From IMG/VR virus record IMGVR_UViG_3300035703_002857, positions 1 to 35,858 of that record: DNA of 35,858 bases; one strand, written 5' to 3'. This document shows, piece after piece, positions 1 to 9,894 of the stretch; positions within the stretch are counted from its first letter, which is position 1, and every line of letters starts with the position of its first letter. The stretch is from a virus. The position numbers were made by a program, and so were the translations under genes. The notes beneath the pieces were generated by a model. It did not search any database. It saw only the letters and a list, made by a program, of their open reading frames with translations, and was not told the origin of the DNA.

Positions 1-270
1 ATCATTACCGGATACAGCAATAGAATAAACGACGCCGCTTAATCCTCCACTCAATGCTGACCAAGTATTTGTAACAGTATTCCATTTAGCAATCCTAGAG
101 CCGCTTGTTATAAAGGCGCCACCAACATATGTATCGTTGCCGGATACAGCGATAGAATAAACGTCACTACCAAGACCGCCAGATAAAGGCGAAAGTATTT
201 CACTTGTTTTATCGTAAACAGCAATACGACTACAGGAAACCTCGCCTATTGAAGTAAAAGCTCCGCCAAA
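1..270 (-). repeat. Tandem 44-residue (132-nt) propeller-like repeat
   Basis: The stretch beginning with CCGGATACAGC near base 8 recurs near base 140 with nearly the same bases, giving a 132-nt period in frame with the fibre-like gene. A third, more diverged unit follows up to about base 270. In protein terms each unit carries a YVGGAF-type strand, an SRIA(K/V)(W/Y) strand and an SGGL turn, then VYSIAV. The array is cut by the window start, so the number of units is unknown. Confidence 0.7.
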
Positions 271-2526
271 GTAAATTTTATTTTCAGTATCCAGTATTGA
301 ATAGACGCTAGAATTAGGACTAGACCCGGATTCAACAAGTCCATAATATAAATTACTAAAATTATCCAAATTATCAAAAGTGCTTCCAGTATTTAATTCT
401 CCACCTCCGACGAAAGAAACATATCTTGGTTTTGGATTAGAAAAAACTTGTTCATCTTCTGTTTGAACAATTGTATCTGTTAGATTATTTCTTTCCATTG
501 GCAAAGAACTAATCATTGATTTAAATGATGAGTTTCTATATATTGCTCCTATTGACTGCTTGACTCCATTCTTAACAAATTGTTCATAGAAATCGACAAA
601 TGAATTATTAAATTCTCCAGCAATATCAAAAGTATAGCCTTTTTTAAGAACATCCGCATATAATTTTAAAGCAGGCTTTCTATTATCATAGTATTTTCCT
701 TTAAAGCTTCCAGTATATGAAAACAATTCTCTTTCACTGGAACTGTTTTCAAGGATGATGATAGAATTATTTATGCCTTTATCTAAATTTGTAAAATTTT
801 GTGTAAATGTACCGTCTAATTCTATCAAGCTATTATCATATAAAGCAGTTATTTCATTTTGCGAGAAATCACTTCCACTTTCTTCTAGTGAAGAATAACC
901 AAGAGAATTTATATATCCACCTTCACTATTTGGTGAACGACGTCGATCTTCTTGGTTGTCTCTCCAAAATACACGCTGTGTTCCCAATTGACGATCGTAT
1001 CCATCACGATCAAATCCTGGCTGATCGAGTATATATTCAGTTCTGCTGCGAGTTCCCGAGAGATAAGTATTTAATTCTCTTGGATATAAATTTTCTTTAA
1101 ACTTAAGAGATATAACTGATTTTATTGGTGAATTTGTTGCTACATTTTTAGCATCTACAAGTTTTTTATAAAAATCAACTTCTTTGTCTTCTAATCCCAA
1201 TCTTTCTTGTAAATCTTCATTGGCAAATTTTGAAGCATTATTTTCGTATGTATATTTTAATAATGTCGAAGAACCGCTTGGTTCACTGGCAAATTGTATA
1301 TTTTGTTCTATTGGAAAATGTTTATTTGAAACTGGTGGTTCTTTAAAGTTTGTTGATGTTCCACTTCTTTTCGCCTTATTGTATCCGCCTTCTAATCTAC
1401 TTGTTGTTGGGGTTACTTCATTTTGTATAGCTATATTATTTGTTTCTCTTAATTTTCTTGCTACTGGATGTTCTCCGGTTCTTATTTGTCTCCAAGTTGA
1501 ATAATATCCTTCAACATTTTTTATGCTTCCTTGTATTGTCTGAGTGTCAAGTGAGATTGGTTTATCTTTTATCGTCGACAAACTTGAAGTTGTATCAAAC
1601 TGGATAGAAGAAGTACCAATTGTATATGGATCGCTAATAGAAGAAGCAGTAATCCAAGCATAGCCAAAATTATCCTGTGGAATTGCGTGTTGAACCCAGT
1701 AGTTGTCGTATTGACTGGAATTCGTATAAGAACTTCCACTTATTTCAATTCTTCTTTTCCCGTTTCTATTAACTTTATGAATAGAAACACCTTCAACACT
1801 TCCACTTCCAAATTGTGCTGCGTGTTGAGTTAACTGACTATAAAATGGTTGTCTGACTTTTATGTTTCTTGTTGTAAGAGAATTATTGGGAGATAATTCT
1901 TCTCCTGTTCTGTCTAAGGCGCCCCTAGAGCTAGCTTCTTTACTTCCTGGAGCACTAAATCTTTCTACTATTATGCTTTTGCTATTATTTGAAAGATCCG
2001 GAAGAGAATAATTGTTTGCTCCAGTAATAAATTGAGTCGTTAAATTTCCACTTGCTATAAATCCATCAACAACGAGATTGTTTGTTATACCACGACCAGA
2101 AGACTGTACTACTTCATAGTTTTTATTAAAATTACCAGCGAGGTTGCCTGAATTTTGAATATTTTCAATATTTATTGGTGATTTAGCACCCTTCCAATGT
2201 TGCGCTCTTGGTTTATTAACATTTTCAAAATCTGGTCCGTATATTTTTAATTGACCGCTTTCAGCTTTTATCTTAAAAGCTTCAGCACGATTAAAATCAT
2301 TGTCAGTACCTGTATTGATTGGAGTATGACGATGCTGGTTGCCGCCAACGTGTGTTCTTGTAAATGTTGTTTGTAGTGGCTCATTTTCTAAACCACCATA
2401 AGTATCTTCGTGGTGTCCGGTTATATCGGCGCCAGGTTTAAAATTTGTATTTAAATCTGCGTTATATCCAGTTGTTACAGAAGAGCTTACTACGCTAAAA
2501 GGAAGTTTAGAACGATTAACAGTCAT
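1..2526 (-). CDS. Fibre-like virion protein with beta-propeller repeats (partial, runs off window)
   Basis: An open frame of 842 codons starts with ATG at 2526 and continues in frame to base 1, so the C-terminus lies outside. A good Shine-Dalgarno (GAAGG, six bases before the ATG) supports the start. The first ~690 residues are rich in Ser, Thr, Asn and Gly, as is usual for phage fibre or adhesin proteins; I recognise no domain there. From about residue 690 on, short repeats appear with cores like YVGGAF, SRIAKWN and ALSGGL, spaced 44 residues apart, resembling kelch or similar beta-propeller blades. It follows the large LamG wedge-like protein by 9 bases, so it is probably the last gene of the tail module seen here and may form a host-binding appendage. 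Role is inferred from composition, repeats and position. Confidence 0.7.
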   Translation of the reverse strand, partial: MTVNRSKLPFSVVSSSVTTGYNADLNTNFKPGADITGHHEDTYGGLENEPLQTTFTRTHVGGNQHRHTPINTGTDNDFNRAEAFKIKAESGQLKIYGPDFENVNKPRAQHWKGAKSPINIENIQNSGNLAGNFNKNYEVVQSSGRGITNNLVVDGFIASGNLTTQFITGANNYSLPDLSNNSKSIIVERFSAPGSKEASSRGALDRTGEELSPNNSLTTRNIKVRQPFYSQLTQHAAQFGSGSVEGVSIHKVNRNGKRRIEISGSSYTNSSQYDNYWVQHAIPQDNFGYAWITASSISDPYTIGTSSIQFDTTSSLSTIKDKPISLDTQTIQGSIKNVEGYYSTWRQIRTGEHPVARKLRETNNIAIQNEVTPTTSRLEGGYNKAKRSGTSTNFKEPPVSNKHFPIEQNIQFASEPSGSSTLLKYTYENNASKFANEDLQERLGLEDKEVDFYKKLVDAKNVATNSPIKSVISLKFKENLYPRELNTYLSGTRSRTEYILDQPGFDRDGYDRQLGTQRVFWRDNQEDRRRSPNSEGGYINSLGYSSLEESGSDFSQNEITALYDNSLIELDGTFTQNFTNLDKGINNSIIILENSSSERELFSYTGSFKGKYYDNRKPALKLYADVLKKGYTFDIAGEFNNSFVDFYEQFVKNGVKQSIGAIYRNSSFKSMISSLPMERNNLTDTIVQTEDEQVFSNPKPRYVSFVGGGELNTGSTFDNLDNFSNLYYGLVESGSSPNSSVYSILDTENKIYFGGAFTSIGEVSCSRIAVYDKTSEILSPLSGGLGSDVYSIAVSGNDTYVGGAFITSGSRIAKWNTVTNTWSALSGGLSGVVYSIAVSGND

Positions 2527-2535
2527 TTTTTACCT

Positions 2536-5500
2536 TCACTCGTCATTACAGTCAGTTTTGTTTAACACATCTGACGCACTTATTGATAAGTATGAATTAC
2601 TTGAAAATTTTACAATAGGTTTAATATAATCTGTCCTATATGGATTTTTATCTATTATTGTAATTGGCTCAAATTTAAAGTCATACACTGTATTGAATTT
2701 TCTGTTAAGTGCTTGTAAACTCGAATCTAATATTTTTTGTCTGCTTGGATTTAAACTACCAATTCTTTCAGCTCTTTCTTTCCACCATAAACAATTTTCA
2801 TTTTCTTTATAGCTTACCGGAGCGTGTCCTAATCTCCAATTATACTTTAATTCGTTAATACCATTTGCGCCATCAATTGGTGGTTCCTGTTTGAATTCGA
2901 GTGTAGGATACTTATTCCAATACTTGTTTCTTTCAAGTATGTGACTTTCTATTACAGTTTTCAAAGTGCTAGAAAAGTTCGCTGATAATGGTATCAATTG
3001 CTCAACCATCAAACCAATCGATTGATCGAACCATTTAAAAAATTCTACATATTTTTCTATGTCTACTTCATTTTGTACTTTATCAAAAAATAGCTCTCTT
3101 AATTTTGATAATTTTTTATACTCTTGCTCGTATCTGTTGACTGGTTCTCCTATGAGATTATTTAAAGAAGTAAATGTACCAAACATTTTTATCATTTCAT
3201 CAGAAATAACTTGATACATACTCTTTTCTAAAGCAAAATAATGATTAACTGGTGTTGTATCTCTTGTATATGTCAAATCATCTTGTGATAGTATGCTAAT
3301 CATATCTGCGTCATTTAAAGTTTCTGGTAATTTTCTTTTTGCCGAATTTATCATTTCTCTACGAACAACAGCAGTATCATTTCTTAAAAAGAAATCACCG
3401 GTTCCAATAAATTGATACTTCACTATATCATTAATCCAACCATATCCCTCACTGCTTATTGAGCCACTCGTAATATCTTCAATAGTAAACTTACCATCGG
3501 AGGTATTTGAAGGACCTGTTCCGCTCCCATTATCTGAAGACGTTACATTTTCAAAACTCCAATGAAGAGCGAGAGTTTCACTTTGTGGAATAAATGAGCC
3601 GCTATTTATTATATTTTCATAGGGTGAATTTGCTCCATAGTTTAAAGCATCTCTAGAGTGTTCTAATAAAGCATCTTCAGATAGATTAGATAACCAATAT
3701 CTCACGGAAGATACATAAACATCGCTCTCTTCTAAAACAGAACCTGTAAAGTTTGTTCTGTGAGCGCCAGCATATATTCTTTTTGCTGACAAGAAATATT
3801 CGTTCGCAACAGCGGATGAAATGCTGGCAGAAACTTTAAAAGAATTTTGTATGGTATCTAAATTAGAATTGTAACCAATAAATTCAACAACATAACTTTG
3901 AGATAGACTTGTTAATATATTAGTCAATGGATATGCTGAGTTGTATATTTTTACGGCTATATTCCATTTCTCATTATTGTATATTTCTACAAAATTACTA
4001 GAAGTCAAATTGATACCAAAATAAGAAGAAGTTATCGAGAAATAAGACTGCTCTGGATCGTTTGTGTTTGTATTTAAAAATACCTGAAGACCAGCTGGAT
4101 CTGAACCCGACCAAGTTAAATCTGTTGGTATAAGTGTATTTGCTGAATGAAGACCAAATAGAGAAACTTTTGGGGTTATTCTTTCCACATAAAATGGACT
4201 ACTTATGTCATATTTTTTAGGAAATATAAATTCCCCCTCTAATGTTGTTCCAATTTTAGAAGAACTAACATTTCCTGGAATATAAGACAGTGAATTTGAA
4301 TTAGAAACAGAAGATGTTTGATATACTGTGGAAGAAAACCTATCAACATTATTGAAATCAATATATTTCTTTTTTGCGGAAGTGTAAGTATATCGGTCTT
4401 CAAATGTAAAAGTAGAACCGTTCGAATATAGATTAATCTTTATAAGATTATCATCAACACCATAAGATCTCAAAAAGTTTCTAATGGATTTTTCTGTGCC
4501 TTTTGATTTATAAATGTAGTTTAAATTATTGTATATGTTTTGATATATGAAATTTTTTAAATTATAAATCTTATCAACATATACTTGATTTTCATTTCTC
4601 GACAAAAATGTTTCTAATATTGTAGAATCTATAAATATATCTGAAACGTTGAAGCCGTGCGATTCAAGCAAACGAGGAGAAAAATTGTTTGGTTTATCAG
4701 AATCAGAAGGATATTCCGCATTTTGTATTGCTGGCAAATTTTGTATTTTGAGATATAATTCATCAAAATATTCCGCAGCAATTTGAGATAAATTTTTTAA
4801 TTGCGAATTGTCTTCATCCAACATCCACTCTGGGAAAGAATTAATTAACGCAGCATTGTTTTCTAGATCGTAGTATGAACCACTTTGTATTTTATCGTTC
4901 AAAACAGATACAACTTCAGGGTGTGTGGAATATAAAATAGGATCTTTAAATTCGTCATCTAACACTCCTGCTAAAACCATAGCAGAACCAGTATTTCTAG
5001 ATCCGAGAACATAACCATTCCAATTTCCATTGGAAATTCTACCAGAATAATCAATTATCTTTTTATCATAAGTAGAAACATTGATTGTGTCGTATATTCC
5101 CTCGTTAAATTTATAATACAATCCCAAAGAAGTATTGGCGTCATCTGTGTTTGTTCCACCACCAACTTGAGTAAACCAATATCTTTTAATTTGCTTATCG
5201 TTTCTTTTTTCTTTCCAAAATCTAAACTCATCCAAAGAAGCAGATAATTTTCCATATCCTAATTCTGTAGTGGCACTGGTTTTATGTTTTGCGATAAGAG
5301 AGCCAATACTTGCTATATATGCTCCTGTAACTTCAGTTATCGAAGAGCCGGTAAGAATAGTTGAATTTAATTCTCCGTTTTTATATAAATCAATTTTTAA
5401 TTGAGAACCACTGTTTATAACACTAAAAGCATAATGATTCCAAGAAGAGGCAGTAAGATCTAAATTGCTACCTATCAAAGCTCCGTCTTCTGATGTTCCT

Positions 5501-6216
5501 TCGCTTCCGCTTCGAACAACTATTGTAAATTGATCTAGCGAAGAAGTTGAAAATTCTATTCTAAACCTCCCATATGGATCACCAGAAGAATTACCAATAG
5601 TTCCACTATTCCATAGATCAAATATTACCTGCTTTGATGACTGAGAAGAAGTCGTTGTTTTATTAAACCAGAATTCTGTTGTAAATCCAACTGCTCCATT
5701 TATATAGAGATTGTAGTCTCTACTGTTAGCAACATCAAGCTTGTTTGCTTTTTCGAATTTCTTTTTTAAACTTATTTCAGAACTAGCATTTGGACCACCT
5801 TTAACCAAAATGTATTCAACATTGTCAGTTACAGAATAATCTGATATACTAGAGCTTATATTTCCATAGCTATATCCAAAATTGATATATCCATTTGTTC
5901 TTGGATAATAGTTTTCAAATACATAATTTGCTATATTCGAATTACTATTGTGCCACTTTAATTTTTCATACAAAGAACCATCATATGGATATGAATTATA
6001 AATTGAAGCTATAGCGTCATTATAATATTTTTCAGCAGAGCCAAATTTTGCGAAGTTTGTCGGCTCAGAAAAATCAATTCTTGGTATGTACCGATTTTTT
6101 TCTTTTAATAACTCAGTTTCGTAATTTTCACTTTCCAATTCAGAAAATTGATCGGCAATAGAAGTTTTATCCAATATTTTGCCTGAATTCTTTTTAAACA
6201 AATCTTTTAGAGACAT
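2536..6216 (-). CDS. Large tail/baseplate protein with two LamG-like domains and a wedge-like segment
   Basis: 1226 residues. Residues ~150-400 look like a LamG/concanavalin A-like lectin fold: EFWFN, SSWNHYAFSV, LKIDLYKNGEL, LDEFRFWKEKRND and GLYYKFNEG are typical strands. Residues ~455-600 are helical and contain YIYKSKGTEKSIRNFLRSYG, resembling the conserved part of phage tail protein I and T4 gp7-like wedge proteins. A second LamG-like region lies near ~650-870 (NEKWNIAVKI, KRIYAGAHR, VSSVRYWLSNLS). The C-terminal third is helical. The gene lies just downstream of the gp6 homologue and the DNRLRE protein, in the place where T4 carries gene 7, so I infer a peripheral wedge protein that also bears sugar-binding modules. 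The domain calls are by eye; the gp7 analogy is inference. Confidence 0.72.
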   Translation of the reverse strand: MSLKDLFKKNSGKILDKTSIADQFSELESENYETELLKEKNRYIPRIDFSEPTNFAKFGSAEKYYNDAIASIYNSYPYDGSLYEKLKWHNSNSNIANYVFENYYPRTNGYINFGYSYGNISSSISDYSVTDNVEYILVKGGPNASSEISLKKKFEKANKLDVANSRDYNLYINGAVGFTTEFWFNKTTTSSQSSKQVIFDLWNSGTIGNSSGDPYGRFRIEFSTSSLDQFTIVVRSGSEGTSEDGALIGSNLDLTASSWNHYAFSVINSGSQLKIDLYKNGELNSTILTGSSITEVTGAYIASIGSLIAKHKTSATTELGYGKLSASLDEFRFWKEKRNDKQIKRYWFTQVGGGTNTDDANTSLGLYYKFNEGIYDTINVSTYDKKIIDYSGRISNGNWNGYVLGSRNTGSAMVLAGVLDDEFKDPILYSTHPEVVSVLNDKIQSGSYYDLENNAALINSFPEWMLDEDNSQLKNLSQIAAEYFDELYLKIQNLPAIQNAEYPSDSDKPNNFSPRLLESHGFNVSDIFIDSTILETFLSRNENQVYVDKIYNLKNFIYQNIYNNLNYIYKSKGTEKSIRNFLRSYGVDDNLIKINLYSNGSTFTFEDRYTYTSAKKKYIDFNNVDRFSSTVYQTSSVSNSNSLSYIPGNVSSSKIGTTLEGEFIFPKKYDISSPFYVERITPKVSLFGLHSANTLIPTDLTWSGSDPAGLQVFLNTNTNDPEQSYFSITSSYFGINLTSSNFVEIYNNEKWNIAVKIYNSAYPLTNILTSLSQSYVVEFIGYNSNLDTIQNSFKVSASISSAVANEYFLSAKRIYAGAHRTNFTGSVLEESDVYVSSVRYWLSNLSEDALLEHSRDALNYGANSPYENIINSGSFIPQSETLALHWSFENVTSSDNGSGTGPSNTSDGKFTIEDITSGSISSEGYGWINDIVKYQFIGTGDFFLRNDTAVVRREMINSAKRKLPETLNDADMISILSQDDLTYTRDTTPVNHYFALEKSMYQVISDEMIKMFGTFTSLNNLIGEPVNRYEQEYKKLSKLRELFFDKVQNEVDIEKYVEFFKWFDQSIGLMVEQLIPLSANFSSTLKTVIESHILERNKYWNKYPTLEFKQEPPIDGANGINELKYNWRLGHAPVSYKENENCLWWKERAERIGSLNPSRQKILDSSLQALNRKFNTVYDFKFEPITIIDKNPYRTDYIKPIVKFSSNSYLSISASDVLNKTDCNDE

Positions 6217-6223
6217 ATTTTAT

Positions 6224-7657
6224 TTATTCCACTCTGAATTTAAAAGTTTCGCTAAATTCATTAAATCCATCACCATATTTATGACCTATTTTGATACCAT
6301 ATAAATAACCAGGTTCAAATAAATCAAAATTTAGATCAAAATAATTTCCATCTTTATCGTATGATAATTTTGTATATTCTATTGCGCCAGTTCCATATGG
6401 TACCACTTCTAGTCCATCCTGGATTCGAATAACTTTATAAAATAAATTGTCTATTACGATATTCTCAACATCATACGAAGAGACGTGATAAATATTTGGA
6501 GACCAATCTTTGTCTCTAGTGACGATTTTTATTCTTGTTTGCTCGTTTCTCTTATAAGAACTCTTTAAGTTAGCGACGGATATTACATATTGCGGTTGTT
6601 GATCGTCAAATGAAGCTTCAAAATCATTTGTATAAATAACACTTCCAGTAGCAAACACAACGGCACCAGTCGCCTCTGCTGAATTGCCAGAAAACCAAAC
6701 ATCAAAAAGATAAGGAAACTTAGTGTTTATCCCAACAGAAGCGGTATAAACTCCTGTTTTATAAAATCCTGCTTCTATTTTTGTCTGATTATTGTGTAGA
6801 ACCAAAGCAGAGCCTGACGGCTTAAATACTCCAGCATATAAACTGACATTTAGACCGCTGCCGGTTCCTATCGATGGGATATTTTTTAATTGACCGTTAA
6901 CTCTGTTGTATAGAACAAGTGTGTTTAAATTATCTTGCGAATCTAAAAGAGAGCTACTAATAGTAAATTTATTTCTGTCATCTTTGAAAGAATCGTTTGT
7001 TCTAGCTTCAATCCAAGGTCTTTTAAAGAAAAATTCACTTCCTCTAGCAAAAAATCTTTTTGTGTAATAACTTTCTGTAGAATTTTCTTCTGAACCTGTT
7101 AATCTTATTCCAAATCCAAAATTATTAGAGCTACTGACTATCCAATTTTCAATTGTTTCTGTGATGTCAATTTCTAAATCTTCCAAACCAGTATCAAAAT
7201 ATTGAGTATAAGTTTTTGGTAAAAAATCACCACCTTCAGTAGTCCAAGTTTGAATATCACTTGAACTCAACCAATTAACTGGACCCACATCCGTATAAGT
7301 TTCCATATCGAGGCCAGTCCCCTCAATCCAACTTCTAGATATTGGCGATACCAACAAAGTAAAATTACTTGGAGTAGAATTTCCGTGGGGAGCATTGCTT
7401 AATTTCAATATAAATTGAACGCTTCCACTAGCAGCTATTTTTTTGTTATTTCTGTCAGAAATTATATCGTTTATTGGAAACTCCACCAATACTCTAGAAG
7501 CTTCTAATGAAGAAGTTGTTGCTTGTCCGTAAATACTAAATACCTCTAAAATATCAGAGGCACCCATATTTGCTGTTGTTGCGCGTGTAGTTAAATTTTC
7601 TTTAAACGCGTTTGTTATAGTTGTATCTTTGTTGGCAACATATCTTCTGATTGACAT
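6224..7657 (-). CDS. DNRLRE-domain virion protein
   Basis: 477 residues. The N-terminal half matches the DNRLRE (CBM96-like) pattern: the sequence opens with a strand pair around DTTITNAF, then SRSWIEGTG and WTTEGGDF, then LEIDITETIENWI, FGFGIRLTG and YYTKRFFAR ending in RPWIEARTND. These are the successive landmarks of that beta-sandwich family, found in surface and carbohydrate-linked proteins. The second half is beta-rich without a family I can name. The start ATG overlaps the stop of the gp6-like gene as TAATG, so translation is probably coupled, and the LamG protein follows after 7 bases. The position inside the wedge gene set suggests a structural baseplate or fibre-attachment role. Confidence 0.7.
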   Translation of the reverse strand: MSIRRYVANKDTTITNAFKENLTTRATTANMGASDILEVFSIYGQATTSSLEASRVLVEFPINDIISDRNNKKIAASGSVQFILKLSNAPHGNSTPSNFTLLVSPISRSWIEGTGLDMETYTDVGPVNWLSSSDIQTWTTEGGDFLPKTYTQYFDTGLEDLEIDITETIENWIVSSSNNFGFGIRLTGSEENSTESYYTKRFFARGSEFFFKRPWIEARTNDSFKDDRNKFTISSSLLDSQDNLNTLVLYNRVNGQLKNIPSIGTGSGLNVSLYAGVFKPSGSALVLHNNQTKIEAGFYKTGVYTASVGINTKFPYLFDVWFSGNSAEATGAVVFATGSVIYTNDFEASFDDQQPQYVISVANLKSSYKRNEQTRIKIVTRDKDWSPNIYHVSSYDVENIVIDNLFYKVIRIQDGLEVVPYGTGAIEYTKLSYDKDGNYFDLNFDLFEPGYLYGIKIGHKYGDGFNEFSETFKFRVE

Positions 7658-9453
7658 TATTTAATCGATCCTTTTATGTCGTTATCTGGGTATTTTACTT
7701 CAAATACATAATCTTGCGGTATGTTAATGTATCTTCCATCTGGCGAAGTAGAAGTTGTTATGTCTATAAAATTATCAGAGTACAATCCGCCAGTCTTAAC
7801 GCTTATTTTAACATCGACAACATCTAAAACACCTTTAGCTTTTTTAAGTGATTTATAGACATCGGTTATAAATAATGGCTCGCCTATATCTCTGACCCTA
7901 GAAAATTCTTGTTTTACTTCAAACAAAGCATTATTTAAGGCTTCATATCTATCGGCAGTTGTATCAACAACTATTTCGAAATCTATGCCAAAATTCAATA
8001 TATTCGCATCTAATATATCAATTGTATCATTTATCATCCTGCTTTTATTTAGCCAAGTTTTTAGATTTTCTTTTATAGCAGAATTGCTCTGTATTAGTTT
8101 GCCATATTCGTCTTCTGATACAACATATAAATTAATATTTCGCTTAAAACTGTCAGTATCTCTTTCTGCCCGCACTCTTTTAAGCAAGCCAAACATAGGA
8201 GGCATCTTATAACACAATGCTTCATAATCTTGTTTGGTTACGGCTCGATTTTGTGAAGAAAATGAATTTAATACTCTTAATTTAAATTCCTCAACAGACG
8301 GAAGAGTTATATCACCCAATATTGGTTCTTCGTTTGTAGATTCAATTGAGTTTATAATGTTTGAAACTATAGAAGAATTTAAGACCGTTAAATCTTTAAA
8401 TTCTAATCTAGCATTAGAAACTTTTGTTAATGTATCAACACCAACATTAACATTAGAATTGGAATTAGTTCTAACAACAATTCTTAAACGTGTATTTTCT
8501 GGTACAACTCCAAAGGCATCACTTTCAACTATATTTGTTGGGTCAAAACTTTCATCAGAAAAATAATCTTTTCCGTGTAATTGTAAAACAACTTTTGAAG
8601 GTTCTGTTATGGCATCAGCTATGTTGCCAGTGGCGTCTCTTCCGCTTCCAAATTGTAAATAAACTCTTTCTCCATCTCTTTCTACAGTAAATCTTCTTGG
8701 CACATTAAATGGTTTCAATATAGAAGGAGCATATTTGTTTGTTTCACTTCTGTTTACAACTGCTTTATATATTACATCTTGTGAAAGATAATCAACCTCG
8801 TAATATTTGTTTCCTTGCTCGTCTTCAACAGATATTATTTCAGAAATATTAGATAAAGATATAGGAATTTTTAAGAATTTACTATATTCACCAACATTAA
8901 CAAAAAGTTCTCTATTTTCGCCAGATACAACTCTTCCATATGCCCTTATGATAAAAGAGGTTGGAGCGCCCGTATCTTCATTGACCTGTCCTACAACAAC
9001 ATCGTTTGCTGGTGATGAAAAAATAACATCTTCAAGTAGGGTAAAATTTATACTAGATTCAGTATTTATTGTCGAGCCTTGTTTTAATATTGGAATATAA
9101 GCTGTATCCGGTCCAAGACCAGTTGAAGATGCTGGTATAGAAATAAAAAAAGTAGCAATCCCCTGTGAAGAGGGATTTTCTCTAAACTTATAACCCATTT
9201 GCTTAGCTAACTTAACTACATTTCGAAACTCTAAAGCGGAATCGAAAAAAGTCTCATTTGCTTGATAATCTAAATAGAAAGATAATATATCGCCTATGTA
9301 GGCAACATTATCCATCATCATCGAACCAAAACCCGCTTCGCTAAAATCTTTAAAATTATTGGGATAATATTTTTTTGCTAAAGAAACTAAATCTGACTTT
9401 ATAGATTCAAAATCTCTAGCAGCATAATTTATAGGTATCTTTCTATTAGCCAT
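7657..9453 (-). CDS. 6: Baseplate wedge protein, T4 gp6-like (baseplate J family)
   Basis: 598 residues, close to the usual gp6 length (T4 gp6 is about 660). The N-terminus (INYAARDFESIKSDLV, then FGSMMMDNVAYIGDILSFYLDYQANE) is the signature of T4 gp6/baseplate-J proteins, in which this helical region forms the wedge core. FRNVVKLAKQMGY and the later TKQDYEALCYKMPP and RDIGEPLFITDVYKSL are also typical of the family. Gp6 dimers form the ring around the baseplate hub that transmits the contraction signal. The start has SD AGGTGG nine bases upstream. The gp25-like gene lies 41 bases upstream, matching the physical contact between gp6 and gp25 in contractile tails. Confidence 0.93.
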   Translation of the reverse strand: MANRKIPINYAARDFESIKSDLVSLAKKYYPNNFKDFSEAGFGSMMMDNVAYIGDILSFYLDYQANETFFDSALEFRNVVKLAKQMGYKFRENPSSQGIATFFISIPASSTGLGPDTAYIPILKQGSTINTESSINFTLLEDVIFSSPANDVVVGQVNEDTGAPTSFIIRAYGRVVSGENRELFVNVGEYSKFLKIPISLSNISEIISVEDEQGNKYYEVDYLSQDVIYKAVVNRSETNKYAPSILKPFNVPRRFTVERDGERVYLQFGSGRDATGNIADAITEPSKVVLQLHGKDYFSDESFDPTNIVESDAFGVVPENTRLRIVVRTNSNSNVNVGVDTLTKVSNARLEFKDLTVLNSSIVSNIINSIESTNEEPILGDITLPSVEEFKLRVLNSFSSQNRAVTKQDYEALCYKMPPMFGLLKRVRAERDTDSFKRNINLYVVSEDEYGKLIQSNSAIKENLKTWLNKSRMINDTIDILDANILNFGIDFEIVVDTTADRYEALNNALFEVKQEFSRVRDIGEPLFITDVYKSLKKAKGVLDVVDVKISVKTGGLYSDNFIDITTSTSPDGRYINIPQDYVFEVKYPDNDIKGSIK

Positions 9454-9470
9454 TTAATTAAACCACCTGG

Positions 9471-9481
9471 TATAAATAGTA
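9471..9481 (-). promoter_or_regulatory. 11-base motif ahead of the gp6-like gene, shared with the HNH gene
   Basis: The minus strand reads TACTATTTATA 17 bases before the gp6 ATG and just before its SD. The identical 11-mer lies 21 bases before the HNH endonuclease ATG (31340-31350). Read on the plus strand it is TATAAATAGTA, which contains the T4 late promoter core TATAAATA, but that would point away from the gene. Whether it is a promoter variant, an antisense promoter or chance in AT-rich DNA is open. Confidence 0.2.
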
Positions 9482-9494
9482 TTTTGATAAAAGT

Positions 9495-9869
9495 TTATAT
9501 AGCACTTATCTCAATAATATCTTGTTCTGAAAGTGGTTTAATAAAATATGTAATTTTTATATAAACTATTTCTTCTGAAGAAGAATCATCGGTAATACTT
9601 ACATCCACTAAATCTATGTATGGCATATAAGTTCGAACTTGAGATTGTATTGAGCCAATAATATTTTCTAAAATTCCCGCTCCTTTTTGTTCGAAAAGAA
9701 ATCTTTTTATTCCAACACCAAAATCTGGTATCATTATTCTTTCGCCCGGTATGGTTAAAAGTAAATTCTTAAAATTTTGTTTTACTAATTCTTTCATCGT
9801 TTGATTTGTAGCAAAATCGCCACTTTCAGACAAAGAAAGAGGAAATTTTGGAGATAATCCTACTGGCAT
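9495..9869 (-). CDS. 25: Baseplate wedge protein, T4 gp25-like
   Basis: 124 residues, about the size of T4 gp25 (132). The family pattern is clear: MKELVKQNFKNLLLTIPGERIMIPDFGVGIKRFLFEQ spans the conserved NLLLT, PGER and P-x-FG-x-G-(I/L) landmarks of the GPW_gp25 family, followed by I-x-x-x-I-x-x-Q-V-x-x-Y-x-P-x-I. Gp25 joins the wedge to the inner tail and sheath and is among the most conserved contractile-tail proteins. The SD is AGGAG, about seven bases before ATG. It lies between the 1104-aa protein and gp6, consistent with a single late tail operon. Confidence 0.93.
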   Translation of the reverse strand: MPVGLSPKFPLSLSESGDFATNQTMKELVKQNFKNLLLTIPGERIMIPDFGVGIKRFLFEQKGAGILENIIGSIQSQVRTYMPYIDLVDVSITDDSSSEEIVYIKITYFIKPLSEQDIIEISAI

Positions 9870-9894
9870 TTTGAAATTCTCCTAAATATAATAA

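Noticed and set aside
807-1504. Plus-strand frames of 97 and 106 codons
   Set aside because: They lie entirely within the long minus-strand fibre-like gene, show no plausible protein character and have no RBS.
6300-6307. TATAAATA on the plus strand
   Set aside because: It is inside a minus-strand coding region and points away from any gene; such octamers are expected by chance in this composition.
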